This document shows, one piece after another, positions 1 to 10,559 of a stretch of 64,000 bases of DNA. Every line of letters starts with the position of its first letter. Position 1 is the stretch's first letter. Location of the stretch: contig ARYC01002125.1 of the NCBI GenBank assembly GCA_000711775.1, positions 17,640 through 81,639 of the forward strand, given 5' to 3'. The position numbers and the translations under genes are program-made. Under the pieces are notes generated by a model. It saw nothing but the letters and a program-made list of their open reading frames with translations, searched no databases and was not told where the DNA came from. The DNA comes from Oxytricha trifallax. Lineage: Eukaryota; Ciliophora; Spirotrichea; Sporadotrichida; Oxytrichidae.

Positions 1-1
1 A

Positions 2-142
2 TCTGAAAAGGTTGAAGGAAATAAAAAAAAATCATTTCACTTTGATCAGATCAAAGAACCAGCTACCCAAAATATAAAGTTTCTAGCTCAAAACTTGAAG
101 AGATTAGGAAAAGATATAAAAAGTAAAATCAAATCCAATTGA
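2..142 (+). CDS. 3' end of an unidentified protein gene (partial)
   Basis: A frame is open from the window edge and ends at TGA (140-142), giving about 46 residues. The peptide is rich in Lys and Asn and ends in a basic stretch (KRLGKDIKSKIKSN). No domain is recognised. It lies 95 bases upstream of the PEX16-like frame on the same strand, so it could be an upstream MDS of that gene or the end of a separate gene. The 3' stop is followed by a T-rich run. Coding status rests only on composition and on the lack of TGA. Confidence 0.35.
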   Translation, partial: SEKVEGNKKKSFHFDQIKEPATQNIKFLAQNLKRLGKDIKSKIKSN

Positions 143-236
143 AAATTGATAATGAGTATTAATATTATATATTTTTTTTTATATTTCTTTGAATCATATG
201 TGATTTTAATTATTTCTAATTCTGAATTTGAAGTTG

Positions 237-893
237 ATGCCAATAATAATCACATCTCTTCCTCAATCACATTTACACTCCAGAACTTATAGTATTGAAA
301 ATGCAGATAATTTAAACGCTATTCACGATAAAAAATCATAAGAGATTTAAAACATTTAAGCTGATAATGAGGAAACTGGAATAGAGGATTTATAGTTAGA
401 GATTAGAAACAAATAGCTTAACCCCAAATCAGAATAAAATGTTTTCTCTAAAATGATCACATGGTTAAATCGTCTACTAAGCACAATTTACAGTAAACTT
501 GAGAGATATCACTTAGATGACGTTCTCTTTATTTTAAAACCCTTTATCTATGTTTGCTAAGTTTATCAATATGGCAGAAAGAGCTATTCTCCTATTAAGA
601 TTTGTGCTCTAGCTATTATGGTTTCACTTCACAGATTAAGCAAGAATTAACCACCCTCTTAATCATAAAATGGTTAACAGAAAATCGAAAGAAAGGATAA
701 ACTCAGATCAATTGAAAAGTAACAAATGCTTAAGAGAATCAGAGATACACTTATTATGTATTTGATAAGAGATCTCATATTTGAAAATTACACTAAAGTG
801 GTTCTGGAGAGATTATATAGAGCCAGTCCAAAAATACTGCAATTGTTGCTCTCATTAATTGGTTACTTCAGATGCTATACTTATATCGCATGA
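237..893 (+). CDS. PEX16: PEX16-like peroxisomal membrane protein, C-terminal part
   Basis: With TAA/TAG read as Gln, a single frame runs about 218 codons from ATG 237 to TGA 891-893. The last ~130 residues carry the order of blocks typical of peroxin-16: a hydrophobic segment leading into YGRKSYSPIKICALAI, a basic linker (IERKDKLRSIEKQQ), then MYLIRDLIFENYTKVVLERL, and a final hydrophobic helix before the stop. In other eukaryotes PEX16 recruits peroxisomal membrane proteins at the ER and peroxisome. PEX16 is usually about 330 residues, so the N-terminal third is missing here. It may lie in another germline segment outside the window. The first ~90 codons (polar, Gln/Asn-rich) are less certain, and ATG 237 is only the first Met in frame after a TGA at 201. 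The gene converges on the transporter array downstream. Confidence 0.7.
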
Positions 894-1453
894 TGAAATG
901 AAATCATTAATAATTAAACTAATTAATATAATAGTTAATTGGAAAAAATTCACCATCCTTACATAAATCAATCATACGTGTATTTATTAATTTACAAGAA
1001 TTTAAACAATTTGAAAAACTTGCTTTGATTTTTGCAAATGCGTAATGTACCATTAATCTTGCGTCATTTAGCCTTAAGTATTAAACATCATCTTATATTT
1101 CATGGTTTAGCATATAAAATTTGCTAAATTTTTACAAGAATTAAATTGCTAAAAAAATAATATTTAGAGCTAATGTTTGAATAACTTTCAAAATAAAGTT
1201 TGATAAATTTCTTGTCATGCTATTTTCTTCCTAATTAGTTATCACAATTATTTAACTTATCTCATTTAAATACCTTAAACATTTATGCTTTAACTTAATT
1301 AAAATGATCGATCCAGAATAATTTATGTTAAATTTAATGTGAATTATTGTATATAAATTTATTATATAAATTGAAGCATCAAAGAATACTGATTGTCAAA
1401 TTGCTACCTACTATGTGTAGTCCTCCAATAAGTAATTAATTTAATATTTAGAA
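894..1453. other. AT-rich gap between convergent genes
   Basis: About 560 bases of A/T-rich sequence lie between the PEX16-like stop and the end of the first transporter paralogue. I see no sustained TGA-free frame with coding composition and no clear repeat. It is probably intergenic or germline-limited DNA. Confidence 0.4.
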
Positions 1454-2916
1454 TCACTATGAGCGTATTTTATTTTAATTTTAATAAATAACTTCATTAG
1501 ACTAGGGTTTAGTCTTGATGACAGCATAGTCCAGGATGTAATTATAGATAATTTGCAAGTAGTTAACTAGTGCAACTCTACCTACCTTGTCATTCTGGTA
1601 AGATTAAGTCTGGAACACTTGTGATGTAAACAGTGATAAACTTATCAAAATTAGCATCCATACTTCGTAAACTTATCTTCATAAATCTTCTGATATTATT
1701 TAATTTAGAATTTAGATGTGTTTTCCAAAGTAGACTTAAAAAAGAAATTATTAGTGAATATATAGTTTACCAGCCGTATTTTGTAGTCTCATAATATCTG
1801 TACCTGAGCATAATGAACATAATCAGGGGAGCTATGAACGCGCTGAAGATAGCTTGGTAGAAGGGCGGCACTAGGAAATGGACTTTCTTACCGAGTTTTC
1901 TTGTCTAATACTGTAATTTCGAAAAACTATATAAATTAAATCTTAATACCTCAATCCAATTTCTATAAGAAATTTTACACTTTAACTTATCAGTAATCTT
2001 GAAATCAAATTTGTCTATCATTAAAATAAAATTTGTAAACAGATGGCACCACCGATTGCCTCCAATGAGACGAGTGTATCAAGTATAGGTTCTTCTCTGA
2101 TAGTCTCTCTTTCCAAAGCTTGAGCCCATGGATTCTGAATAACTAAGATTCCAATGAATGATACGAATATTGCTAGCCAGTCTATGAAATTTAGATGCTC
2201 ACTTAACATGAAATATGCTATTATTGCTGTGAATACGGGATTAGTCCAATACAAAGTTGTTGCTTTTGAAAGATTTTACATTAAAAATTTAAAACTCCCT
2301 TTATTTAGATTTAAGGATATGTTTAAAGCATATTACAATAATGAGAAAGTAAACTCTAAAATTCAAATTTAATATTGTAAGATCTGTATATTGCAAAGCC
2401 AAATAATAGCCTATAGTTCCTAGGAATCCAGTGATCGACCTCAATATCAAAGTAGTACGCATATGCTTTGGTACTTGCAGGTGATCCTTGCTGTAAACCT
2501 TGAACAGGAAGAAATTGAGTACTCCCATTACAATCGACTGCCAGTAGGTGACTTCAAATGTAGAAACTGATGAGTTCAAATAGAGCATCCTCAGAAGGAA
2601 AGCCATTAGGGTGTATGCCGGAGAGGATATTGCCATGTATATCATTCCCTTAGCTCCTTTCGATTCTCTTATTACTTTAATATTTATATTAGCTATAACT
2701 GCCTTTATTAGTAACCACAAATTCTAAATTTAAATTAGCAATTAATGCTCTAAATAGAAAATTTATTTCATACTGATATTAAGTTTTATTGTGAGTCTAG
2801 TATTTTAATAATTGTATTAACTTTTTTCTTTTAGGGTTCAATGTAAATTCATTTTTTGATTCATCATCTTCATTTATGACGAAATAATTCGCTGCCTTTG
2901 GTATGTCTGCTTTCAT
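1454..2916 (-). CDS. DMT-superfamily (SLC35G/EamA-like) membrane transporter, paralogue 1, interrupted by IESs
   Basis: Reading down from ATG 2914-2916, the protein begins MKADIPKAANYFVINED. It then shows alternating hydrophobic segments with EamA signatures: KGMIYMAISSPAYTLMAFLL, LILRSITGFLGTIGYYLAL, TTLYWTNPVFTAIIAYFML, DWLAIFVSFIGILVIQNPW, and KLGKKVHFLVPPFYQAIF. It ends near a Val-rich block with TGA at 1454-1456. EamA/DMT proteins have about ten membrane helices and move small metabolites or nucleotide-sugars; the substrate cannot be told here. Two IESs can be removed by joining short direct repeats: pointer ATCTT restores TDLSKATTLYWTNP, and pointer TTACA restores CLQYQTRKLGKK. The N-terminal block is in another frame from the next one, so another IES lies near 2720-2820. 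It is the best preserved of three tandem copies. Confidence 0.75.
1917..2038 (-). other. IES in transporter paralogue 1 (pointer TTACA)
   Basis: A 122-base AT-rich segment lies between the block ending EAIGGAI and the block RKLGKKVHFL. Plus-strand TGTAA occurs at 1912-1916 and 2034-2038, and joining at this repeat gives an open frame (ICLQYQTRKLGKK). The pointer is short, so the exact border is a good guess and not proven. Confidence 0.55.
2275..2383 (-). other. IES in transporter paralogue 1 (pointer ATCTT)
   Basis: A 109-base AT-rich segment separates two conserved halves of the EamA domain. On the coding strand both borders carry ATCTT (plus-strand AAGAT at 2270-2274 and 2379-2383). Joining at one copy restores a continuous frame (YTDLSKATTLYW) that matches the family. 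This is the behaviour expected of a DNA-eliminated internal eliminated sequence. Confidence 0.7.
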
Positions 2917-3281
2917 CTTTATTTATTTTCAATAGATATTCTAAATTATTTAATAATTCTGATGGTTTTGACTTTGTTAAGCAGTAGTTTAATGTGCTAG
3001 GGCTCACTAAGTGTGATTAAAAGTATCACCTGTTTTTAAGATTATAAATTATATTTAAACTCAAATATTATTAATGCTGTAACTCTCATTTATTCCACTT
3101 TCTAGAGAAAATATCTCAGAGTGTTTATTATATGAATATTTGATAGAAAATTCTATCAAAATAACTCAACACTCTTTCAATATTATTTCTAAACATTGAA
3201 TAAGTTTATTTAATTTAATACCATTATTTTAATTTATGTTAAATTCTAATTAAAAACTTAGTGAATATAAACTGATTTATA

Positions 3282-4495
3282 TCATTTGATGACTTCAGCA
3301 TATTTGAGTATACTAATAGTGAGATTACTGATTACTATAATGATGCCACTAATCACCTGATTAACCTTCAAATGAGTGCTCAAATATAGCACATCCAAGA
3401 TGCTTACTAGTATAATCTGAGAGTATTCTGTTGGTGGCACTCTCCCTGCTTTCTCAAATTACTGCTTGCATTTATAAAAATTCCATATAGACTATTTAAG
3501 TATATTTATTTAAAATTCCAAACAATAGTAGGCTAATGTAGCAAATATCAAATTGCAAAACTAAAATATAGCAACCAACAATATCATCATCACATCATGT
3601 ACTTTTCTACAATCTTTTTAAATATATATTTATTAAATGTAATGGTTTTTTGGGAATAAACATTGATGCATGGTCTAACTGTCAACTTAAGTCCTTGAAA
3701 AATGGGGCAGAGTATTAAATTAAAAAGAGAGAAGAAGAGTGGTGACTGTAAATAATGCACATCTTTACTCATCTTACAAATGCATATCATTTACTCAATT
3801 AATATAAAATAACAAAATATTGTATTAAAAATATATTTTCTTCTGATTGTGATGCCACCTATTAAACTTAAAATTAAATGCAATTACAATAATAAACATA
3901 ATTATCATTGAAATTTAAACAAACAATAAATTAAGTTTACAACCCCAAAAATACATAGTACAGTACCAATATCATCTTAGACGCTATCCTCACTCTGCAA
4001 ATTAATGGCGAATGGATTTTACATGACCAAAATACCAATAAAAGCTGAAATCGTTGCAATCCAATCATACTTTGTAAGCTTTTCATTAAGAAATATTCTA
4101 GCGAAAATCACTTTAAAAGTTGGTAATGTCCAGTATATCATTGATGATTTTGTTAGTAGTATGAACAATAAAGAAGTATATTTTCATTAACCTATACTTA
4201 AGAAATCTCACAAAGATTTGTGAGATTTTCTATAAATTAATTTGATTAAGAAGTAATTGAAAATGTATTGCTACTAACCTCTCTAAGAACAATAGTCAAG
4301 CGGTGTTCCTTCTTCACAAATATTGGATCAACTTTAAGATAAAACATAACACTCAATTTCATGATTATCATTAGAAAAGCAGCCCAATAAAAAGTCTCAT
4401 AGGGAGATATTTACGAATGCATAAATAGATGTTTCTGAAGGTATGTGGAAAAACAAGAGCACATGCTTGATATAAACATGCATAACAGGCCTTTT
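3282..4495 (-). CDS. DMT-superfamily transporter, paralogue 2, interrupted
   Basis: Four blocks on the minus strand match paralogue 1 in order. The first is KGLLCMFISSMCSCF to SPYETFYWAAFLMIIM and LSVMFYLKVDPIFVKKEH (about 4260-4495). The second is MIYWTLPTFKVIFARIF to DWIATISAFIGILVMQNPF (about 4000-4175). The third is KDVHYLQSPLFFSLFNLILC (about 3640-3785). The C-terminal block is EKAGRVPPTEYSQII to ISNLTISILKYAEVIK, ending at TGA 3282-3284. The spaces between are AT-rich and fit IESs, though I did not resolve their pointers. A start codon was not identified. It is a divergent copy of the same gene as its neighbours; whether it is expressed cannot be seen. Confidence 0.65.
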
Positions 4496-4996
4496 ATACT
4501 GTTTAAAGAAAATTAAGTTGTTGATGGTTTCTGATTTAAGGTTGCTATTTGTTGATAAAATTACTACTTATTGTCATCAAATGCAAATGCTTATAGCTAT
4601 TGATAATATTATTGCTGCTAGACTTATACAGCATAATCTTCATTATCAAGCTTACTAATTGATGTTTATATTGCGATCTCAATGCTTTATTATTAGCTTC
4701 TTATCAAATTCTCTTGACTCTCAATATATCTTGGATAATGATTGCCTCCTTAAATATTTCAACAATTATTTTTTATTTATGATTAATTTAATAGAAGTAA
4801 TATCTCTTTATCATCATCTTACTTCATGTTTTATTGCATCAATTTAATGTTAATTTTATTAAAAATAAAATTATACTTCAGAAATATTAAAAAATTCACA
4901 AAATAAGCACTACTCATCATTTAGATAAAACTTTACAATAATCTGAATTTACTAAATTGATTAATTAAATACTTAATATTAAAACTTTCTACTAAA
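4496..4996. other. AT-rich spacer
   Basis: This is AT-rich sequence between transporter paralogue 2 and the first fold-back element. A short open frame at 4659-4847 looks like composition noise. No gene is supported. Confidence 0.35.
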
Positions 4997-4998
4997 TA

Positions 4999-5413
4999 TT
5001 GTAGAAATACACTTGAATTTGGAAAATTAATTATAAATTAATTTACTATAAATCAAAATCGTGGCAGTTAAAGTTGGCCAATTTAAACGATCTTGGGCTT
5101 ATTCGATAGGGAATTCAAAATTGGCTGGACTTTGTTATTGGTGGTACTATTTTATCGCATCGAGGTAGCGAGATAACTCGACTTTAATTAAACTCATCTA
5201 AATCCATTAAATTATACCCTCACATTAAAGTCGAGTTATCTCGCTCCAGTGATGCGATAAAATACTACCGCTAATAACAAAGTCCAGCTAATTTTGAATT
5301 CCCTATCGAATAAGCCCAAGATTGTTTAAATTGGCCAACTTTAACTGCCACGATTTTAATTTATAGTAAATTAATTTATAATTAATTTTCCAAATTCAAA
5401 TGTATTTCCACAA
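4999..5413. mobile_element. Fold-back MITE, copy 1 (subfamily I)
   Basis: This ~415-base element is an inverted repeat for nearly its whole length. It starts TTGTAGAAATACACTTG and ends with the complement (CAAATGTATTTCCACAA). TA dinucleotides stand on both sides (4997-4998 and 5414-5415), the target duplication of Tc1/mariner-type elements. The arms meet near 5205 around an AT-rich loop. Inside each arm is the block TTAAAGTTGGCCAATTTAAA and a segment resembling GCGAGATAACTCGACTTTAA. No coding capacity. It lies between transporter paralogues 2 and 3. Confidence 0.85.
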
Positions 5414-5539
5414 TAATATGTTTTTATTTGATTGAGATACTCCTATCACTATAATAGATATTAATTTGTTCTCATTTTTTGTAAGTTTCACACTTATCAT
5501 AACTTAAATTTTTTGAGATAATTATCAAATAATGTTCTC

Positions 5540-6870
5540 TCACTTTATAATGTTCATGCATTTGAGTAAGGCTATACTGAGATTATTGGCGACGATAATG
5601 ACGCCACCAATGACCTGATTTACCTTCAAATGAGTTCCAAAAAATCCTATGTCTACCAGGCAGTTCACTATAATTTAGATGTAAAGAATTGGTGCTAAAC
5701 GCCCTGCTTTTTCATATTAATAGGCTCAAGTTTGAAATAAGAGCACTATGTACATTAACACTGTTATTATCAAAAGCATTATCACCTCGTAAACTATTGT
5801 TAATAGATAAACTAATCGAATTAAACTATTGTAATTTTAGAGAATAGTTTAGAATGTATAAGAAATTAGAGTGTTTGTATCCTTCATGACATTAACTTTG
5901 AAAGCTATCATAATTGGGGCCATAAGTAAATTGAAGAATGTGAAAGAGAGCGTTGGAGATAGATAGTGAGCCTTGCCAGCTACTTTTCTTACACTAACCC
6001 TACTATCCCTCCAAATAAACTTATATTAAAAGATTATAAATATAATCATATTAAATATTCAATCTATTATAATGATAAAATGACTTTAGTATTATAAAAG
6101 TTTAGTGAACCCAATAAAGCAAAAAATGTGCCAAGAGCATCAGTAAATAAATTCTGCCATTAATATAAATAATTTAGATTTAATAAATTTCTATCAATCA
6201 AAGTTTAGATGTATCAACAGATTTGGATTAAGTCTAGAAAGGATTTTGATTAAGTAATATTCCGCAGAAAGCCATAAAGCAGGCTACCCAATCGAAATAT
6301 TTGAGTTTCTCTTTCAATAAAAACTTTCCAAGTAATGCTATGACCATTGGATTAGTTCAGAATAGTAAACTATAGAATAACCTTTAATTTCTCAAAAAAC
6401 TTGATTTACTAATTATTATGCTGTTGTTCAATGATAAAAGTTTACTGAAGCTTTTGACATAGAAATCATAATCATAGAAATGTTATAGGCAATATTAGCG
6501 CAGACTCCCACTGTCCCTCGTCTCAGTAATGTCCATCTAATACTATTATTTATAATTGTATGTATCTGTGAGAAAATGTAGATTTAAGCTTAAATACATT
6601 TAAACATAAAATATTATCACACCATTGAAACTCTTAGACACACTGAGGAAGTCCAACTTGAGATACTTAAAAGTCAAAATAATTTATATAGTCAATGCAA
6701 TTCCATACCAATAAGTCATTTGAAACGGATGAATCTTTTGAATTATTTATTATTTTTTGATTTAATTTATCATAATTAAATTAATGTATGTTATATTTTA
6801 ATCTTAGAATTAGAAAGCAGTAGCTTCTAAGCTATAGTCAAGCCTGAGCAAGTGAGTGATGTATATGTCT
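5540..6870 (-). pseudogene. DMT-superfamily transporter, paralogue 3, with an in-frame TGA
   Basis: Blocks match the other two copies in order. They are KTYTSLTCSGLTIAQK (about 6800-6860), RWTLLRRGTVGVCANIAYN (about 6480-6545), TNPMVIALLGKFLLKEKLK to DWVACFMAFCGILLNQNPF (about 6230-6370), RKVAGKAHYLSPTLSFTFFN (about 5880-6000), and EKAGRLAPILYIQ to ANNLSIALLKCMNIIK with TGA at 5540-5542. Just before TNPMV the codon is TGA where paralogue 1 has TGG (YWTNP), so the copy appears interrupted. That fits a decaying duplicate, but a read error is possible. Intervening AT-rich stretches are likely IESs. Confidence 0.6.
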
Positions 6871-7328
6871 TCATGAAAAATATAACTTTTACTCTGTTTT
6901 TCATTGCTTATTGCCCAATAAATTAAATATTTTCATTTATTTTAATTACTACTAAACTTCATTAAATATGTCTAATTCAAATTTGATGTTGCATAATTTA
7001 AAATATGTTTAATACCTCTTTTCTAAAGGAGTTAAATATATTTTTTGAATTTATCATTACTCTTGTATTTCGACTACTAATTTTTTGGGCATCGGTCTAT
7101 AATATTTTACGAAATGAATCTCTAAAATTATTTTTCTTGATTTTAATCTCCTAAACTTGAATTTCAAAAATATCTGTATTTGAAAGGAGAAAGTTCAAAT
7201 TTATTCAAATAATACCTAAATAACTAGATTGATGAAAAAATAAAACTTTACACATTAGTAAATATAAAATACAATAAATAAATTGTAAGGAATAATTTCC
7301 TTATTATCATGAATTATGCTTACTCTTA

Positions 7329-7870
7329 ATGAACAAAATTCAAGTATAATCGCTAGAGCAAGAAATATTTAAGTTAGAATCTAAATTAAATATTATATCA
7401 AATAATTGGAAAAAAAAAACATTGATAATGAATTATAGTGATCTTCAAACCAACTGTAAAGTTGGAATTTTTTCATTAATTTGATTTTTATATCCTATAT
7501 ATGAGCTTAGTTTAGAAGTAATAAAAATATAAGGCATAATAATGTTTTTTCTTAAATTTCTCTTTATCTTAATCTAATTGTTAACCATGCGGAATATCGA
7601 ACTATTATTCTTGAACGTTATATTTGTGTGATTTTTTCTATAATTATTGCCCTTGAATTTCCTATGAGTCATTTATCAGACGATTTAAATTTATTTAATT
7701 CTCATTTATATGAGAATCTTAAATATGATAGAAATATATATAAATAATCCATGTTTAATATATATATTTTTAAGAGTAGTCGATTCTTAAAAAGTAATTT
7801 AGAATCATTTTATTCTCAGTAATCTGTATTTTACATAAATAATGAATTTATTTTTATTAAGATTTTATGA
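7329..7870 (+). CDS. Coding-like blocks of an unidentified gene
   Basis: A frame from ATG 7329 reads MNKIQVQSLEQEIFKLESKL, a short coiled-coil-like peptide ending at TGA. A second TGA-free frame of about 100 codons starts near 7565 (NHAEYRTIILERYICVIFS, then FPMSHLSDDLNLFNSHLYE) and ends at TGA near 7870. Residue use looks more protein-like than the flanks. The two parts are in different frames, as if separated by an IES. No family is recognised and the link between the parts is inferred. Confidence 0.35.
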
Positions 7871-8314
7871 TTAATTGATTTTAAAGTTTATAATTAATTT
7901 ATTGTTTCGTAAATATCTATGCAAATTTAATTAAAAATACAATCATAATATTTCAAGAATTTAAATAACATAAACAATTTTTTAAAAAATAAAATGATAT
8001 ATCATTTAATAGATTAGGATTGATTTAATAAATAGATTTATAAATAGATTGAAACTGATTGATTTATAATTATAATTAATTAAGAAAATAAAATTGAGAA
8101 TGATAAAAAAATATATTATGTTAACCTTATCAATTAAATTTATAATTTTTTATATAAAATAATCAATAATTGGGGATAAATTGTAAGTAAAACATTAATT
8201 TAAAAGATAGTGAATTTTTAATAAATTATCGAAGATTTAATTTCATTGTAGAGATAAAATTATGCAGGTATTTTATTAAAAAATATTTTTTTAATTCTTA
8301 TAATATTACATCAC
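7871..8314. other. AT-rich spacer before the TBE cluster
   Basis: Very AT-rich sequence with long A and T runs and no coding signal that I can support. Confidence 0.4.
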
Positions 8315-8619
8315 AATCAAAACCACTTAAGTAATTTGATAAGATTTTTTATTGATATAAGGGGCAATTAACGCTGCTTTATTAGAATTTTATTAGGGTT
8401 TATGCAGGGGATTAGAGTTTAAATATTAGAAAAGTTAGTAATATGGGGGTTTATTTTAAATATTTACTCAAATAGTACTTATTATCATGATCTAACTTTC
8501 GAAACTTTATATCTCCTAGCCATATCATAATTTGGTCAATTTATAATCTGCTCTGTGATTTGATCTTTGCATAATTTGCTCAACCATATTTTTCATTTTA
8601 TCCTTGATCTTATTATTGT

Positions 8620-9870
8620 CGAGTTAATGCTGTATTCTAAGCTTTGAGTTTTTCTCTCTTTTGCAGCTGTAGTATTCATTTCTTGGCATTTCGGATTCTA
8701 CTATTATTGGTTCTAGAGTTCAAGTGTCCCGGTTGTTATATCCATCTCTCCAGACTTTTCTCTATGAAAAATAACCAGGAGTGCCAAAGATATTTTCTAG
8801 TCCAGACGTCTCTATTCACTGTGATCTATTAAAATCAATGACTAACACTCCGAGAGGATTGAAATCAAGCATTACATTCTCGGGTTTTAAACCCTTGTTA
8901 ACATATCCTAAATCATGAAGCTCCTAAATTCCTCAGCTAGCATCCGTCAGGATTATTGGAAGTTGTTTAAAGATGTTTTAATCTTAAATATAGTCTTTCG
9001 AAGACACTTCGTATATAGGTATGCGAAAGGTTACGTTATCTTAACCGAGCAATATTGAAACGAGCTTTATTATAAACTGCATCCTCTATTTTTAGCTTTT
9101 GTCATAGTTTGATACTCATTGAAAAATTCCATTTGATACTTATCATCGCATCTAAAGTAGTTGAATGGATACATCTTATAAGCATACTGCTTATCTGTTA
9201 TGACTTTCTTCTCAAACTTATCCTCAAGAATAAGAAAATTTCTATACAGTATTTAAAGTAAATTATGTTCAATATTGGAAGCTTCATTGCTTCTATCTTT
9301 AGAGTAATTTTAACTATCTCTGAAGCAGGGAGGTTTCTCACTGCTTTAATTAGCTTGTTCTCATTCTTACCTCTTTGTTCAAGAGACTCTAAGGGATCTC
9401 TTGGCATTCTCTTTTAAAGAAAGACCTCTCCAGTCTCAGGATCTATCACCTCAAGCTTTTTACCATGATACTTTTCTAAGTGGATCTTCAGATCTCTTGA
9501 ATGATTATATAGCTTCTTGCAGCAGGGGCAGAAATATTTTCAATTTATCTTATCATGTTTAAGATATAGCCTTGGCTTGTTGGAATGCTATTCTTTAGCA
9601 TGAGGCTTGAGAGCAGTTTTAAAGGTAAAGGTTCTCTCGCATTACTCGCAAAAATGCTCGGCCTTTATTTCATTTTTATCTTTCTCTTCTTATACTACTT
9701 TTATTGGTTCTCTGCATTAATATCTAAGCTCTTCATTTCTATTTAGCAAACCATTGTTAAATGACTTAGACTTAAGGCCAGTTAATTTCTGCCTCAAATA
9801 ATGTAGAGGCATCACAAATCTCAACTTTCTTTTAATTCACTAATGAAAGTTTTTGTTGACTAATGCAGAG
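8620..9870 (-). pseudogene. TBE B zinc-finger/kinase protein gene, decayed
   Basis: Minus-strand similarity to the TBE C copy covers the C2H2 region (about 9480-9680), the linker (MPRDPLESLEQRGKNENKLI, 9407 downwards) and the kinase-like domain. The catalytic loop reads LGYVNKGLKPENVM where TBE C has LGYVHRDLKPENIM, so the HRD aspartate is lost. VIDFNRS follows. Several frame breaks occur. This protein is the ~57-kDa TBE product; its role in transposition is unknown. Confidence 0.75.
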
Positions 9871-10059
9871 CAGTGTCGCTTTTTTGTAGGATACCTCTCA
9901 TTTAATAAATACTATTAATAATTATATAAGCTGTTCAAAATTTGATTGTATAACTGATTTGAAGCAGAGTTTTTAAGAATTCTCTTAGCTTGACTAAAAA
10001 TAACTTTAGATAAAATTGATATACTATTTCATCCTTTAAACTGCACCTAAATATGTTTT

Positions 10060-10235
10060 GTGAAGTTAAGTAGGGCACCTAAAGATTTACATATAAAATT
10101 AGGAGGGAAAATTTGAAATTTTAATATTATAAATTTACCACTTAATACGGTATTGAATATTAATTTAATCACCTAATTAATTTAAGTGAAATTAGGAGGA
10201 CGGCTAATTTAAATTAACTATTATTAGGAGCAATA
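10060..10235. promoter_or_regulatory. TBE B intergenic region with AATTAGGAG-type repeats
   Basis: Between the divergent kinase (-) and 22-kDa (+) genes there are several AT-rich copies of a motif related to CCTAATTAAG / AATTAGGAGG in both orientations. TATTAGGAGCAAT lies about 185 bases before the 22-kDa ATG. The same arrangement occurs in TBEs A, C and E, which suggests a shared bidirectional control region. Confidence 0.4.
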
Positions 10236-10559
10236 TAATGATAGTCAACTCTGAAACTTGGAGAAAGCTCTTGCAACTTTCTCTGCATCAATGTTTTAGA
10301 TTAACCTCAAGTAGGATCTCCCTTTTTAATAATTGAATTTTAGTAAGCTTTGAATTGATATTCATAATTATAAATTTCAATAAAATTTATAGAAAGCAGA
10401 AGCAAGATGGAGTATATGAATCAAAACCCCTAAATGAGTTTTATAAGTACTTTGATTTATAGGAAACCTGTTAGGGGTTGGGGTTATAAATAGTTATTAA
10501 AGTGAAATATATAGTAAATGTACTTAATTTAATCACTCAAAACGCACTTTTAGATCGTG

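Noticed and set aside
3590..3790. Independent small membrane protein
   Set aside because: Its first half is the third block of transporter paralogue 2 (KDVHYLQSPLFFSLFN) and the rest is probable IES.
10422..10440. CCCCAAAACCCC-like blocks read as chromosome telomeres
   Set aside because: They are short, occur as inverted pairs 4 kb apart with 3-bp target duplications, and enclose the three TBE genes, so they are transposon ends.
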